From: CAKSQF01 sp963628435
GTDB taxonomy: Bacteria; Bacillota; Clostridia; Oscillospirales; CAG-272
Length of the DNA stretch: 64,000 bases
Assembly (NCBI GenBank): GCA_963628435.1
Contig: CAVGEY010000006.1
Span: 40,860 to 104,859, forward strand
Reading direction: 5' to 3'
Shown: in pieces, positions 35,065 through 43,925 of the stretch
Position numbering within the stretch: position 1 is the first letter of the stretch
How the letters are laid out: each line of letters opens with the position of its first letter
Position numbers and translations under genes: made by a program
The notes under the pieces: generated by a model
Databases searched by the model: none
What the model saw: only the letters and a program-made list of their open reading frames with translations
What the model was told of the DNA's origin: nothing

Positions 35065-35093
35065 ATTATATCATACAAATGCGGCTTTTACAA
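35065..35093 (-). promoter_or_regulatory. Promoter of the mdh-fumC-hdr-flx-frd locus
   Basis: TTGTAA, 17 bp, TATAAT with an extended -10 (TGATATAAT) on the - strand, giving a leader of about 50 nt before mdh. I see no other convincing promoter or terminator in the following 17 kb on this strand, although internal ones cannot be excluded by eye. Confidence 0.8.
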
Positions 35094-35129
35094 CCGTATT
35101 GCCGAATTTCCGATATTCAATTTATGCAT

Positions 35130-35152
35130 TATCGATATGCTGTTTATCGATA
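35130..35152. promoter_or_regulatory. Paired TATCGATA octamers upstream of the mdh promoter
   Basis: Two copies of the self-complementary TATCGATA at 35130-35137 and 35145-35152, separated by 7 bp, 37 bp upstream of the -35 box. A further copy lies at 40883-40890, 30 bp upstream of the Fe-ADH -35 box. Candidate activator or repressor sites; chance is not excluded in a genome rich in ATCGAT. Confidence 0.4.
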
Positions 35153-35161
35153 GATTTTACA

Positions 35162-35193
35162 GATAAGCGCCGCGGCAGTCCGCGACGCTTATC
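35162..35193. other. Stem-loop downstream of nfnB
   Basis: GATAAGCG...CGCTTATC with an inner CGCGG/CCGCG stem and a CAGT loop. There is no clear T-run on the - strand, so it may be a weak terminator or a processing stem between nfnAB and the mdh promoter. Confidence 0.5.
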
Positions 35194-35234
35194 GGCCGAT
35201 ATTTTCCGAAATGCCGTCACCGGCATCTCAGAGA

Positions 35235-36644
35235 TTACTTATTCGAAAGATATTCGTCAATGGCCTTTGCGGCTGTCTTGCCTGCACCCATTGCGAGTAT
35301 TACGGTTGCGGCGCCCGTTACGGCATCACCGCCGGCATAAACGCCCTCACGCGATGTGAGTCCGGTTTCTTCGTTTACGATGATTCCGCCCCACTTCTGT
35401 GTTTCGAGTCCCTTTGTGGTGCTCTTGATAAGCGGGTTGGGAGATGTGCCGAGTGCCATGATCACACAGTCGGCCTCGATTGTGAATTCGCTGCCCGGAA
35501 CTTCAACAGGACGGCGGCGGCCCTTCTCATCGGGTGCGCCGAGTTCCATCTTGATGCATTCTACCGATGTAACGAAACCGTTCTTGGGATCGCGGGGATT
35601 TTCGGGATTTGTATATCCGTTGATTCGTGTCGGATTGGTGAGCAGTTTGAATTCGATTCCTTCCTCCATTGCGTGCTCAACCTCTTCGCGACGTGCGGGA
35701 AGTTCTTCCATCGAGCGTCTGTAAACGATGCTTACATCGGCGCCGAGACGGAGTGCGGTACGTGCCGCATCCATTGCGACGTTGCCGCCGCCGACGACAA
35801 CACACTTGCCGCCCTTCATGATAGGAGTTGCCGATTCATCAAGATAAGATTTCATAAGGTTGCTTCTTGTGAGGAATTCGTTTGCGGAGTAAACGCCCTT
35901 GAGTTCCTCGCCGTCGATGCCCATGAATCTCGGAAGTCCTGCGCCGGAGCCGATAAACACTGCCTCAAAGCCGTCCTCGAACAGCTCGTCGACTGTGAGT
36001 GTCTTACCGATTACGACGTTTGTTTCAACGTCGACGCCGAGTGCTTTAAGACCTTCGACCTCTTTCTTTACAATCGATTTGGGAAGTCTGAATTCGGGGA
36101 TACCGTAAACAAGAACTCCGCCGGGAGTATGAAGTGCCTCATAAACGGTTACTTTATATCCCTTCTTGGCGAGATCGCCTGCGCAGGTAAGTCCCGAAGG
36201 GCCAGAGCCGACTACCGCTACTCTGTGTCCGTTTGATTCGGGCACTTCGACATTGCCGTCATCATGTGCGTTATGATAGTCGGCAACAAATCTTTCAAGT
36301 CTGCCGATTCCGACAGGCTCGAACTTGACGCCGAGAGTACATTTGCTTTCGCACTGTGACTCCTGAGGGCATACACGTCCGCAGACTGCGGGAAGCGACG
36401 ACGATTTTGCGATTACTTTATATGCACCGTCGAAATCTCCGGTCTTTACGAAACCGATAAAGCCCGGAATATCGATATTTACGGGACATCCGGATACGCA
36501 GGGCTTATTCTTGCAGTTAAGGCATCTCTTAGCCTCATCAATCGCGATTTCAGCCGTATATCCGAGTGCGACTTCCTTGAAGTTATGTGCCCTGACCTCA
36601 GGGTCCTGTGTGGGCATTTCATGTTTTTTCGGATTCAAAGCCAT
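35235..36644 (-). CDS. nfnB: NfnB, NADPH-binding subunit of NADH-dependent ferredoxin:NADP+ oxidoreductase (GltD-like)
   Basis: A 469-residue protein. N-terminal cysteines CLNCKNKPCVSGCP and CGRVCPQESQCESKC bind two [4Fe-4S] clusters. FAD motif VVGSGPSGLTCAGDLAKKGY and NADPH-site motif VVGGGNVAMDAARTALRLGA follow, with a C-terminal GDAVTGAATVILAMGAGK. By itself it would be called glutamate synthase small subunit, but no large subunit is near and the adjacent gene encodes NfnA, so NfnAB is the better name. The complex couples NADH and reduced ferredoxin to NADP+ by flavin-based bifurcation. GGAGG lies 10 bp before the ATG. Confidence 0.9.
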   Translation of the reverse strand: MALNPKKHEMPTQDPEVRAHNFKEVALGYTAEIAIDEAKRCLNCKNKPCVSGCPVNIDIPGFIGFVKTGDFDGAYKVIAKSSSLPAVCGRVCPQESQCESKCTLGVKFEPVGIGRLERFVADYHNAHDDGNVEVPESNGHRVAVVGSGPSGLTCAGDLAKKGYKVTVYEALHTPGGVLVYGIPEFRLPKSIVKKEVEGLKALGVDVETNVVIGKTLTVDELFEDGFEAVFIGSGAGLPRFMGIDGEELKGVYSANEFLTRSNLMKSYLDESATPIMKGGKCVVVGGGNVAMDAARTALRLGADVSIVYRRSMEELPARREEVEHAMEEGIEFKLLTNPTRINGYTNPENPRDPKNGFVTSVECIKMELGAPDEKGRRRPVEVPGSEFTIEADCVIMALGTSPNPLIKSTTKGLETQKWGGIIVNEETGLTSREGVYAGGDAVTGAATVILAMGAGKTAAKAIDEYLSNK

Positions 36645-36661
36645 TTTATATCACCCTCCGA

Positions 36662-37510
36662 TTATACATTTTTGAAAAGATTGCAAGTCTTTTCATATGC
36701 TTTATGCTCGAAGTCGGTATACATTCTCGAACGGGACATAGCCTCGTCGAAATCGACTTCATATCCGTCAAAATCAGGGCCGTCAACGCAGGCAAACTTC
36801 ATAATCTTCTTGCCGTCCCTGTTAAGTGTAAGTCTGCATCCGCCGCACATTCCGGTACCGTCAATCATTATCGGGTTCATCGATACGGTTACCGGGATGC
36901 CGTAAGGCTTCGCGGTTGCAACGACGAATTTCATCATGATCAGCGGGCCGATTGTGATGATCATATCGTATTTTTCACCTGCATCGAGGTAATCCTTAAG
37001 TCCGACGGTTACATTGCCGTGGCGGCCGTATGAGCCGTCATCGGTCATAACGGTAAGACGGTCCGTGCAGGCCTTGAACTCATCTTCAAGAATGACAATG
37101 TCCTTGTTTCTGAATCCGATGATGCCGGTAACATCGGCGCCGAGCTTATGAAATTCCTCCGCAATCGGAAGTGCTATCGCGCAGCCGACACCGCCGCCGA
37201 TGATACATACCTTCTTGATACCTTCGGTATGTGTCGCGACTCCGAGCGGTCCGACGAAATCCTCGATATACTCTCCTTCGTTTTTCTTGTTAAGCTGCAT
37301 GGTTGTCGCACCGACAATCTGGAAAATGATTTTAACCGTTCCCTCTTCGGGGTTGCATCCGGCAACAGTCAGCGGAATACGTTCGCCCTCGCTGTCTACT
37401 CTGAGTATGATAAACTGTCCGGGTTTTGCTTTTTTCGCAACAAGCGGTGCTTCGATTTCCATCTGTGTAACCGAAGAATTGAGCACGCGCTTACGTACAA
37501 TTTTATACAC
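36662..37510 (-). CDS. nfnA: NfnA, NADH-binding FAD/[2Fe-2S] subunit (SudB/PyrK-like)
   Basis: About 282 residues. It has the ferredoxin-reductase fold: flavin-binding ERIPLTVAG, NAD-binding IIGGGVGCAIALP, and a C-terminal [2Fe-2S] cluster (CGGCRLTL with a Cys near CVDGPDF). It forms the NADH side of NfnAB with the gene 17 bp downstream. The GTG at 37510 gives the usual N-terminus (M)YKIVRKRVLN and lies 9 bp after GGAG; extended starts upstream have no ribosome site. Confidence 0.9.
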   Translation of the reverse strand: MYKIVRKRVLNSSVTQMEIEAPLVAKKAKPGQFIILRVDSEGERIPLTVAGCNPEEGTVKIIFQIVGATTMQLNKKNEGEYIEDFVGPLGVATHTEGIKKVCIIGGGVGCAIALPIAEEFHKLGADVTGIIGFRNKDIVILEDEFKACTDRLTVMTDDGSYGRHGNVTVGLKDYLDAGEKYDMIITIGPLIMMKFVVATAKPYGIPVTVSMNPIMIDGTGMCGGCRLTLNRDGKKIMKFACVDGPDFDGYEVDFDEAMSRSRMYTDFEHKAYEKTCNLFKNV

Positions 37511-37566
37511 TGTCACTCTCTCCTTTTTTTTAACTAACCGCACTCTCGCGGTCAATATCTCCCGAT

Positions 37567-37595
37567 ATTATAGCACTCTGTTTTTTATTTGTAAA
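37567..37595 (-). promoter_or_regulatory. Promoter of nfnAB
   Basis: TTTACA, 17 bp, TATAAT on the - strand, about 55 bp before the GTG start. A small ACCGC/GCGGT stem lies in the leader. Confidence 0.83.
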
Positions 37596-37686
37596 GAGCA
37601 ATACCGAAAAAAACAGACGAATTTCGGATTTTTTTGTGTTTATTCCGACATGTTCCGACAAAATCAAATGCTTTCGCCTTGCTCTT

Positions 37687-39375
37687 TCAGTTGACGTGCA
37701 GTATGCTTCTGTCAGCCGCATATTCATCGGGCACGCTGAAGATAATCTCTTCATCGGCATTTTCGGGTGTAAGTGTCGTATCGTTCCACGAAATATCGTC
37801 AAAATACAGATCGCCGATTTTGAAGTCGCTTATCGGCCCGCCGTCCGAATTTTTGATAATCAGGTCGATATATTTTGTCGACACCGCCGCATTGAGCGTT
37901 GCCTCTTTGGCGTGAATGTTTTTGAACGTTATGTCGCGCACAACTCCGCCGTTTTCCATAACAACGGTAATAAGCGGACAGTGTGTAACATAGATTTCGA
38001 GATTTTCGAATGTCATATCCGAATCGATTACAAGCGGATTCGATCCGTTGATGGATATTGTTGCGCAGCCGAGATGCGACGACCAGTCCGCGAGAGCGAA
38101 ACCGACCGAATTATTGCGCCATGTCACTTCGCTCTGGTTGAAATTGGATTCATATACGCATCCGTATGCGATTCCCTTATCGGTCCAGACCGCATTATTC
38201 TCGAAAAGAACGTTTTTGGTGCGCAGTGTTCCGTCGGATGTTGATTTGACTTCAAGCGCGTCGTCGCCCGTGCGGACAAAACATCCCGAAACGGTTGCGT
38301 TTTCGCAGTCCGAAAGCATCACTCCGTCCGAATATGTGCGGTAGCCTATCAGAATAAGGTCGCGGACTGTAATGTCTTTGCAGTTTGTAAAGCAGCAGGT
38401 CCACGAATTTGAATTGCAGACATTCAAACCCGCGAAAGTCATATTTGTCATTCGGGCGAACGAGAAAATAACTCCCGCCCTCTCACGCATGGCGATGTCG
38501 AGTGACGCGTGTCCGATAATCTCGACGTTTTTATGTCCCCATGAAGAGAACACATTGCCGTATACGGGATCTCCGCTTTCGTTCAAGGTCAAAAACTTTG
38601 CGCGAAGCAGTGTGCCCGGCTCAAAATAGACTGTGATATTGTCTGCTTCAATCGAAATGCACTCGATATCGTAGCAGCCTTTTTTGAAATAATAAAGGGT
38701 GTTCGATTTATTAAAGCAGGTATCGGCCCCCGAATATTCGCCGGGCTCAAATTCAACGCGTTTGTATGATTCGGGTACATTCGGCGTTTCGGCGGGTTTT
38801 ACCATAATCGTAATCGGAAGCTTATCCCCGCCGCGTCCGTTTCTGCGGTCGAATGTAAAAGTGAAGCTGCCGTATTCGCAGATTGTCGCATGAACTTTGC
38901 ATCCGTCGACTGTTGCCGTAACTCCCGCGCTTTCGGGAAGCACAACCGGATTCCTGCGTTCGGTATATGTCGTGAGATTGACATCAAGCGAGAATTTGCC
39001 GTCAATGCAATCCGAAATCTCCATATATGCGAAAGAATGGGGCGAATTTGTCGTTTTTTCGGTGAATACCGGAATTTCGATTCCGTTCACTTCCAGTGTA
39101 TAGTAGGGTGAAACGATGATACCGGGGCGTGTGTTTGCCCCGTTCTGCATATTTACGCTGTTCTCCGCTTTCCACGCGCTTACCGAGTCCGGAACATAGT
39201 CGGTATAGTCGGCGGCAGACAGCCTGAAGCCCGGTTCGATTGTTTCGATTTTGTCTTCTTTTTCTTCTGTTTTGGGCTTCTCCTCCGTTTTGGGTTCACC
39301 CTGGCAGGCATTAAGCATAATCATTCCTCCGATCAGCATAATAACGGCGACAGTACATAAGAGATATTTTTTCAT
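37687..39375 (-). CDS. Secreted lipoprotein with right-handed beta-helix (GH28/dextranase-like)
   Basis: A 562-residue protein. Type II signal peptide with lipobox LNAC, then an acidic Lys/Glu linker (EKPKTEEKEDK). The rest is two domains: an N-terminal beta-sandwich (about 60-210) and a long parallel beta-helix (about 215-545). Within the helix, YSDGVMLSDCENATVSG and FVRTGDDALEVKS recall the catalytic Asp loops of polygalacturonase-type enzymes, while the GHG motif is not seen. It is likely to bind or cleave an external polysaccharide; the target is unknown. Own promoter; no clear terminator. Confidence 0.75.
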   Translation of the reverse strand: MKKYLLCTVAVIMLIGGMIMLNACQGEPKTEEKPKTEEKEDKIETIEPGFRLSAADYTDYVPDSVSAWKAENSVNMQNGANTRPGIIVSPYYTLEVNGIEIPVFTEKTTNSPHSFAYMEISDCIDGKFSLDVNLTTYTERRNPVVLPESAGVTATVDGCKVHATICEYGSFTFTFDRRNGRGGDKLPITIMVKPAETPNVPESYKRVEFEPGEYSGADTCFNKSNTLYYFKKGCYDIECISIEADNITVYFEPGTLLRAKFLTLNESGDPVYGNVFSSWGHKNVEIIGHASLDIAMRERAGVIFSFARMTNMTFAGLNVCNSNSWTCCFTNCKDITVRDLILIGYRTYSDGVMLSDCENATVSGCFVRTGDDALEVKSTSDGTLRTKNVLFENNAVWTDKGIAYGCVYESNFNQSEVTWRNNSVGFALADWSSHLGCATISINGSNPLVIDSDMTFENLEIYVTHCPLITVVMENGGVVRDITFKNIHAKEATLNAAVSTKYIDLIIKNSDGGPISDFKIGDLYFDDISWNDTTLTPENADEEIIFSVPDEYAADRSILHVN

Positions 39376-39417
39376 TTTTCAAAGCTCCCTCCGTTTATAA
39401 GATCCGTTTATAAGAAA

Positions 39418-39446
39418 AGTATAGCAGACAAAAGACAAATTGTCAA
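39418..39446 (-). promoter_or_regulatory. Promoter of the beta-helix lipoprotein gene
   Basis: TTGACA, 17 bp, TATACT on the - strand, about 45 bp before the ATG at 39375. Confidence 0.88.
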
Positions 39447-39457
39447 TCTTACGGGTG

Positions 39458-39492
39458 AAAAAAGGCAGTGCCGCTTTTTCGGCGGCACTGCC
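39458..39492 (-). terminator. Intrinsic terminator of the Fe-ADH gene
   Basis: GGCAGTGCCGC / GCGGCACTGCC stem (39464-39474 with 39482-39492), T6 run in the - direction from the A-run at 39458-39463. Confidence 0.92.
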
Positions 39493-39525
39493 TGTGTTTT
39501 TTCGGAGTATTTCTTTTCGGTATTA

Positions 39526-40743
39526 TCAGAAATCGACTTCGGTATCGTAGTAGCAGCATTCGAGAAGTTTTTCCATTTCGGGAACGCTGGGCTGACGGGG
39601 GTTGGAGCCTGTGCAGGCATCTCCGATTGCGTTGACTGCGATGTCATGCAGACGTGCGCGGAATACTTCTTCGGGAACGAAACCGTTTTCGGTAGGATAG
39701 CTGTCCACACCGTAATTCTTGATGCAGTGAGGAATATTCAGCTCATCGTTCATTCTGCGAAGCTCTTTAATAAGAAGTGCAACCTTTTCGGATTCTGTCG
39801 TTCCGCCGAGTTTCATATAATCGGCGATTTCGGCATAACGCTTTGCGGCTTCGGGATTCTTTGCGTTGAATGCGATTACTTTAGGCAGGTACATTGCGTT
39901 TGCGGCACCGTGAATGATATGAGCGCCGTAATCGGCAAATGCGGCGCCGGTCTTATGTGCCATCGAGTGAACGATACCGAGAAGAGCGTTCGAGAACGCC
40001 ATGCCCGCGAGGCACTGTGCGTTGTGCATGCTGTCGCGCTTTTCCATATCGCCGTTGTAAGAGCCGATGAGATCGCGCTGAATCATTCCGATGGAATAGA
40101 TTGCGAGCGGATCGGTATAATCGCAGTGAGCGGTCGAAACATAGGCTTCGATCGAGTGAGTCATCGCATCCATACCGGTATGTGCGACGAGCTTCTTAGG
40201 CATGGTTTCGGCGAGTTCGGGATCGACGATTGCGACATCGGGAGTAATCTCGAAATCGGCTATCGGATATTTGATTCCCTTTGAGTAATCGGTGATAATC
40301 GAGAATGCGGTTACCTCGGTTGCTGTTCCAGATGTAGACGAGATAGCGCAGAAATGAGCCTTACGGCGAAGTTTCGGAAGTCCGAACACTTTGCACATAT
40401 CCTCAAATGTCACTTCGGGATATTCATATTTGATCCACATTGCCTTTGCGGCATCAATGGGAGATCCGCCGCCCATTGCGACGATCCAGTCGGGCTCGAA
40501 CTTCAGCATGGCTTCGGCGCCGCGCATAACCGTCTCAACAGACGGATCGGACTCGATACCCTCGAAAAGTTCGACTTCCATGCCCGCTTCTTTAAGATAA
40601 GCGACTGCTTTATCAAGGAAACCGTAACGCTTCATCGAGCCGCCGCCGACGCAGACGATTGCTCTCTTGCCTTCGAGTGTTTTGAGCGCTTCAAGTGCGC
40701 CCTTGCCGTGATAAAGATCGCGGGGTAATGTAAAACGTGCCAT
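39526..40743 (-). CDS. Group III iron-dependent alcohol dehydrogenase
   Basis: A 405-residue NAD(P)-dependent enzyme. The nucleotide-binding MGGGSPIDAAKAMW and the metal-binding Asp/His set (DAMTHSIEAY, HSMAHKTGAAF, HIIHGAANA) are complete. TSGTATEVTAFS is typical of ADH4/butanol-dehydrogenase-like members and the AdhE C-terminal half. It reduces aldehydes during fermentation; ethanol or butanol cannot be distinguished. Monocistronic, with a promoter whose -35 lies within a TTGTGAA Rex-like half-site. GGAGG precedes the ATG. Confidence 0.92.
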   Translation of the reverse strand: MARFTLPRDLYHGKGALEALKTLEGKRAIVCVGGGSMKRYGFLDKAVAYLKEAGMEVELFEGIESDPSVETVMRGAEAMLKFEPDWIVAMGGGSPIDAAKAMWIKYEYPEVTFEDMCKVFGLPKLRRKAHFCAISSTSGTATEVTAFSIITDYSKGIKYPIADFEITPDVAIVDPELAETMPKKLVAHTGMDAMTHSIEAYVSTAHCDYTDPLAIYSIGMIQRDLIGSYNGDMEKRDSMHNAQCLAGMAFSNALLGIVHSMAHKTGAAFADYGAHIIHGAANAMYLPKVIAFNAKNPEAAKRYAEIADYMKLGGTTESEKVALLIKELRRMNDELNIPHCIKNYGVDSYPTENGFVPEEVFRARLHDIAVNAIGDACTGSNPRQPSVPEMEKLLECCYYDTEVDF

Positions 40744-40824
40744 AAAAAATCCTCCTGAAATTTAAGAAAAATTTTATTACAACGAAGAGATTATATAAAT
40801 GTGCGGTTTTTTCTCCGCATATTT

Positions 40825-40853
40825 ATCATAGCACGTTCGCGTTCTTTTGTGAA
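40825..40853 (-). promoter_or_regulatory. Promoter of the Fe-ADH gene with TTGTGAA half-site
   Basis: TTCACA, 17 bp, TATGAT on the - strand. The -35 lies in TTGTGAA (40847-40853, + strand), one half of the Rex consensus; the other half is not recognisable. Confidence 0.62.
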
Positions 40854-40900
40854 TTGCCCTTTTTTCATATGGGTTATGCATATATCGATATATATATGAT

Positions 40901-42328
40901 TTATATTGAGCCGCCGCCTAAAGCAAGATTTTTCTTTTTCCAGACTTTGAAGAGCAGAAGTGCGAATATTCCGCCGAGGCTCTCCCCGATAACGATTGCC
41001 GAAACAAGTCCGTAGACTCCGGCGAGCGCGTTGAAGAGATACATAAGAGGTATATAGAATACAAGTTCACGAACGCAGGCGTGAATAAGCGTTCCGCTTC
41101 CGTAGCCGACCGCCTGCATACAGTAGGAGGTGTTATAATTAAGGAACTGCGGAAGAGACGCAAGGCAGCGGATACGGAGAAATACCGCCGCGAATGCGAT
41201 TGTTTTTACCGCATTGACATTGTTTTCGCCGACACTCAGAAAAACCTCACAAATGGGTTTTGAGAAAATTTCGTAAAGGATAACGGTTGCCAGCGAAATA
41301 ACAATTCCCCACACTCTCGCCGTCTTTACCGCCTTATTCATTCTTTCGTGATTTCCCGAAGCGTAATTATACGCGACAATCGGAAGCATGCCCTGACATA
41401 CACCGAGATTTACGGCGTTCGGCAGTCTTTCGGCTTTCATTACTATTCCGATTGCGGCAAGTTCAAGGTCACCGTGGCCCGCCATAAGCGAATTGAGGAC
41501 TATATTCGCAAGATCGAAAAGTCCGGTAAGCATTGCCGACGGTATACCGACCGCAAAAAAAGATTTCCATTCGGCTTTTTTTATCTCTTTTATCCCGCGC
41601 GGATTGACCGAGAGAATCGTTTTTTTCGACAGCACGGCAAGAACGGCGACAAGATATACGCAAGATACGATATTCGAGATGAGAGTCGCGAGTGCCGCTC
41701 CGACTATTTCGTATCCCTCGGGAAGCAGAACGAACATGAAAAGCGGATCGAGAATGATATTCAGCACTCCGCCGAGGCTGAGCCCTATACTCGCGTGTTT
41801 CGAATAGCCCGCGTTTCTGACGAGATGCGAGGCTACCGTTGACAGAATGGTCGGAAGATTGCCCGCGACAACCACAATAAGCGTATACTGTCTTGCAAAT
41901 TCAAGAGTGTTTTCGGATGCGCCGAGCATCTTCAAAATGGGATCGAGAAAGGCTCCGACAAGCAGAGAATAAGCTGCCGCGGCGAGAACGGATCCCCAGA
42001 ATCCGGCGGCGCACACTCCCTTTGCTTTTTTATGCTCTCCCGCGCCGGCAAGTCTTGACATAAGACTTCCGCCGCCTATGCCGAAGAGGTTTGCGATAGC
42101 CTGCGTCAGCATAAAGACGGTAAAGGCGAGAGTTACTGCGGCCGTCTTATACGAGTCGCCCGTTCTTCCTATATAAAATGTATCAACAAGATTGTAGATA
42201 AGATTGATAAGCTGACTGATTACGGTGGGAACTGCCATCGTAAGAAGCGCCCTTTTTATCGGAACATTTTCAAAAAGGTCTTTTTTGTCGAGCTTATCGC
42301 TTTTTGCCGCTGTATTTTTCGTAAACAT
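40901..42328 (-). CDS. MATE family multidrug/organic-cation exporter
   Basis: About 475 residues with 12 predicted membrane helices in two homologous halves, starting ALLTMAVPTVISQLINLIYN and containing LVDTFYIGRTGD, the usual MATE N-terminal signature. It uses Na+ or H+ to expel drugs or metabolites. ATG 42328 (MFTKNT) is preferred: longer in-frame starts would include sequence upstream of the promoter. A long 3' neighbour gap holds the Fe-ADH promoter region. Confidence 0.9.
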   Translation of the reverse strand: MFTKNTAAKSDKLDKKDLFENVPIKRALLTMAVPTVISQLINLIYNLVDTFYIGRTGDSYKTAAVTLAFTVFMLTQAIANLFGIGGGSLMSRLAGAGEHKKAKGVCAAGFWGSVLAAAAYSLLVGAFLDPILKMLGASENTLEFARQYTLIVVVAGNLPTILSTVASHLVRNAGYSKHASIGLSLGGVLNIILDPLFMFVLLPEGYEIVGAALATLISNIVSCVYLVAVLAVLSKKTILSVNPRGIKEIKKAEWKSFFAVGIPSAMLTGLFDLANIVLNSLMAGHGDLELAAIGIVMKAERLPNAVNLGVCQGMLPIVAYNYASGNHERMNKAVKTARVWGIVISLATVILYEIFSKPICEVFLSVGENNVNAVKTIAFAAVFLRIRCLASLPQFLNYNTSYCMQAVGYGSGTLIHACVRELVFYIPLMYLFNALAGVYGLVSAIVIGESLGGIFALLLFKVWKKKNLALGGGSI

Positions 42329-42371
42329 TGCGTGATTTATATCTCTTTCGATTTTTATTTTGACAGACGAT

Positions 42372-42400
42372 ATTATAATTTGATTTCGGATAATTGTCAA
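42372..42400 (-). promoter_or_regulatory. Promoter of the MATE gene
   Basis: Consensus TTGACA, 17 bp, TATAAT on the - strand, 44 bp before the chosen ATG. Confidence 0.92.
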
Positions 42401-42465
42401 CACGGATTTTGCGATTTTTTTCGGACGGTTTGTCGATTTTTGCCGATTATTTTGGCTTTTTTCGC

Positions 42466-42494
42466 TTGACAAAATGCAGTCGCGGTGCTATTAT
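42466..42494 (+). promoter_or_regulatory. Promoter of the cation:proton antiporter gene
   Basis: TTGACA, 17 bp, TATTAT on the + strand, 51 bp before the ATG at 42546; divergent from the MATE promoter. Confidence 0.9.
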
Positions 42495-42545
42495 ATGCAG
42501 TTGTATTCAATCTAATTTTTGCCTATCGAAAGGTCAGTGATTTTC

Positions 42546-43847
42546 ATGGATATACTATTAAGCATTGCAATAGCCCTTTTCGCGGGGCTTTTGATGACAC
42601 GTATAGTCAAGCCGTTCGGCCTTCCCGCGGTTACCGGCTATCTTGTTGCGGGAATTCTTATCGGCCCGTACTGTCTCGGCAGTCTCGGCTCGGCACTCGG
42701 CATCACCGGACTCGGATTCACATCTCTCGAATATGTCGAAAAATTCGGCGTAATCTCGGATGTCGCGCTCGGATTCATCGCCTTTTCAATCGGAAACGAG
42801 TTCCGTCTTTCGTCTCTTAAGAAAACGGGCAGGCAGGCAACGATTATAGGAATAATTCAGGCGCTTGTCGCCACCCTGTTTGTCGACATTTCGCTCTGCA
42901 TCCTTAGCCTTATACTCGGAGAGAAAGTTTTCCCGATGAGCGCCGCGATAACGCTCGGCGCAATCGCCGCCGCCACCGCTCCTGCCGCAACTCTTATGGT
43001 TGTGCGCCAGTACAAGGCGAAAGGTCCGCTTACCGATTTGCTCCTCCCCATCGTCGCGCTTGACGATGCGGTCGGTCTTGTCGTTTTCGCGGTTTCGTTC
43101 GGTATTTCGAAAGCGATGGTAAGCGGTAAGATAGACATTGTATCGATTATCGTAAATCCGCTTATTGAAATCGTGATGTCGCTTCTGCTCGGAAGCGTGA
43201 TGGGATTTGTCTTTTCCGAATCGGAAAAATTTTTCCATTCGCGTTCAAAACGTCTGTCGGTTTCGGTAACCTATGTTATCCTCACGGTCGCATTGACGAT
43301 GATAGAAATAAAAATCGGACCGGTTACGATAACCACATCTTCGCTGCTTACCTGCATGATGCTCGGAACGATTTTCTGCAACATCTGCGAATCATCCGAA
43401 GAACTTATGGACCGTGTCGACCGCTGGACAACTCCGCTTTTCGCGCTCTTTTTCGTAATCAGCGGTGCGGAACTCGAGCTTTCGGTATTCAAATCGGCGG
43501 CTATCGTCGGTGTAGGTCTTGTGTTCATTATCTTCCGCTCGCTCGGAAAGATGATCGGTGCGGCGGCAAGTGCGAAAGCGACCGGATGCAGCAAGACAAT
43601 CGTGAAATATCTCGGAATCACGCTGCTTCCGCAGGCGGGTGTAGCGCTCGGAATGACTGTTACCGCAATGTCGCTCGGCGAATTCGAGGGTTCGCTTATC
43701 CGCAACATAGTGCTTTTCGCAGTCCTCATTTACGAGCTTGTCGGGCCGCTTTTCACAAAGATTGCGCTTATAAAAGCGGGAGAAATCATTCCCGAAGAAA
43801 GAAAATCGGCGAAGGTACTCAACAGCTCCGCCGAACAGAAACAATAA
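42546..43847 (+). CDS. CPA2-type cation:proton antiporter
   Basis: About 433 residues with 12-13 membrane helices. Landmarks of the Na+/H+ exchanger fold: FGLPAVTGYLVAGILIGP near residue 25, and the unwound-helix segment LPIVALDDAVGLVVFA, where the DD motif fits the ion-binding site. LLPQAGVALGM lies near the C-terminus. No RCK/TrkA domain follows, so it is a short CPA2 form. It probably exchanges Na+ or K+ for H+. ATG 42546 follows AAAGGTC; an in-frame start at 42519 has no ribosome site. Confidence 0.9.
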   Translation: MDILLSIAIALFAGLLMTRIVKPFGLPAVTGYLVAGILIGPYCLGSLGSALGITGLGFTSLEYVEKFGVISDVALGFIAFSIGNEFRLSSLKKTGRQATIIGIIQALVATLFVDISLCILSLILGEKVFPMSAAITLGAIAAATAPAATLMVVRQYKAKGPLTDLLLPIVALDDAVGLVVFAVSFGISKAMVSGKIDIVSIIVNPLIEIVMSLLLGSVMGFVFSESEKFFHSRSKRLSVSVTYVILTVALTMIEIKIGPVTITTSSLLTCMMLGTIFCNICESSEELMDRVDRWTTPLFALFFVISGAELELSVFKSAAIVGVGLVFIIFRSLGKMIGAAASAKATGCSKTIVKYLGITLLPQAGVALGMTVTAMSLGEFEGSLIRNIVLFAVLIYELVGPLFTKIALIKAGEIIPEERKSAKVLNSSAEQKQ

Positions 43848-43865
43848 AAAAAGCATACAGCAGCA

Positions 43866-43904
43866 AAGAGCGGGCGCCGCAATACACGGCGTCCGCTCTT
43901 TTAT
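43866..43904 (+). terminator. Intrinsic terminator of the antiporter gene
   Basis: AAGAGCGG/CCGCTCTT outer stem with inner CGCCG/CGGCG, then TTATTT. Lies between convergent genes. Confidence 0.87.
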
Positions 43905-43925
43905 TTGAGATTCCGAACTTTCGTT

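Noticed and set aside
35009..35160. Rex operator at the mdh promoter
   Set aside because: No TTGTGAA or TTGTTAA half-site in convincing arrangement was found there.
35235..36644. Glutamate synthase small subunit
   Set aside because: No large subunit nearby; the neighbouring gene is NfnA, so NfnB fits better.
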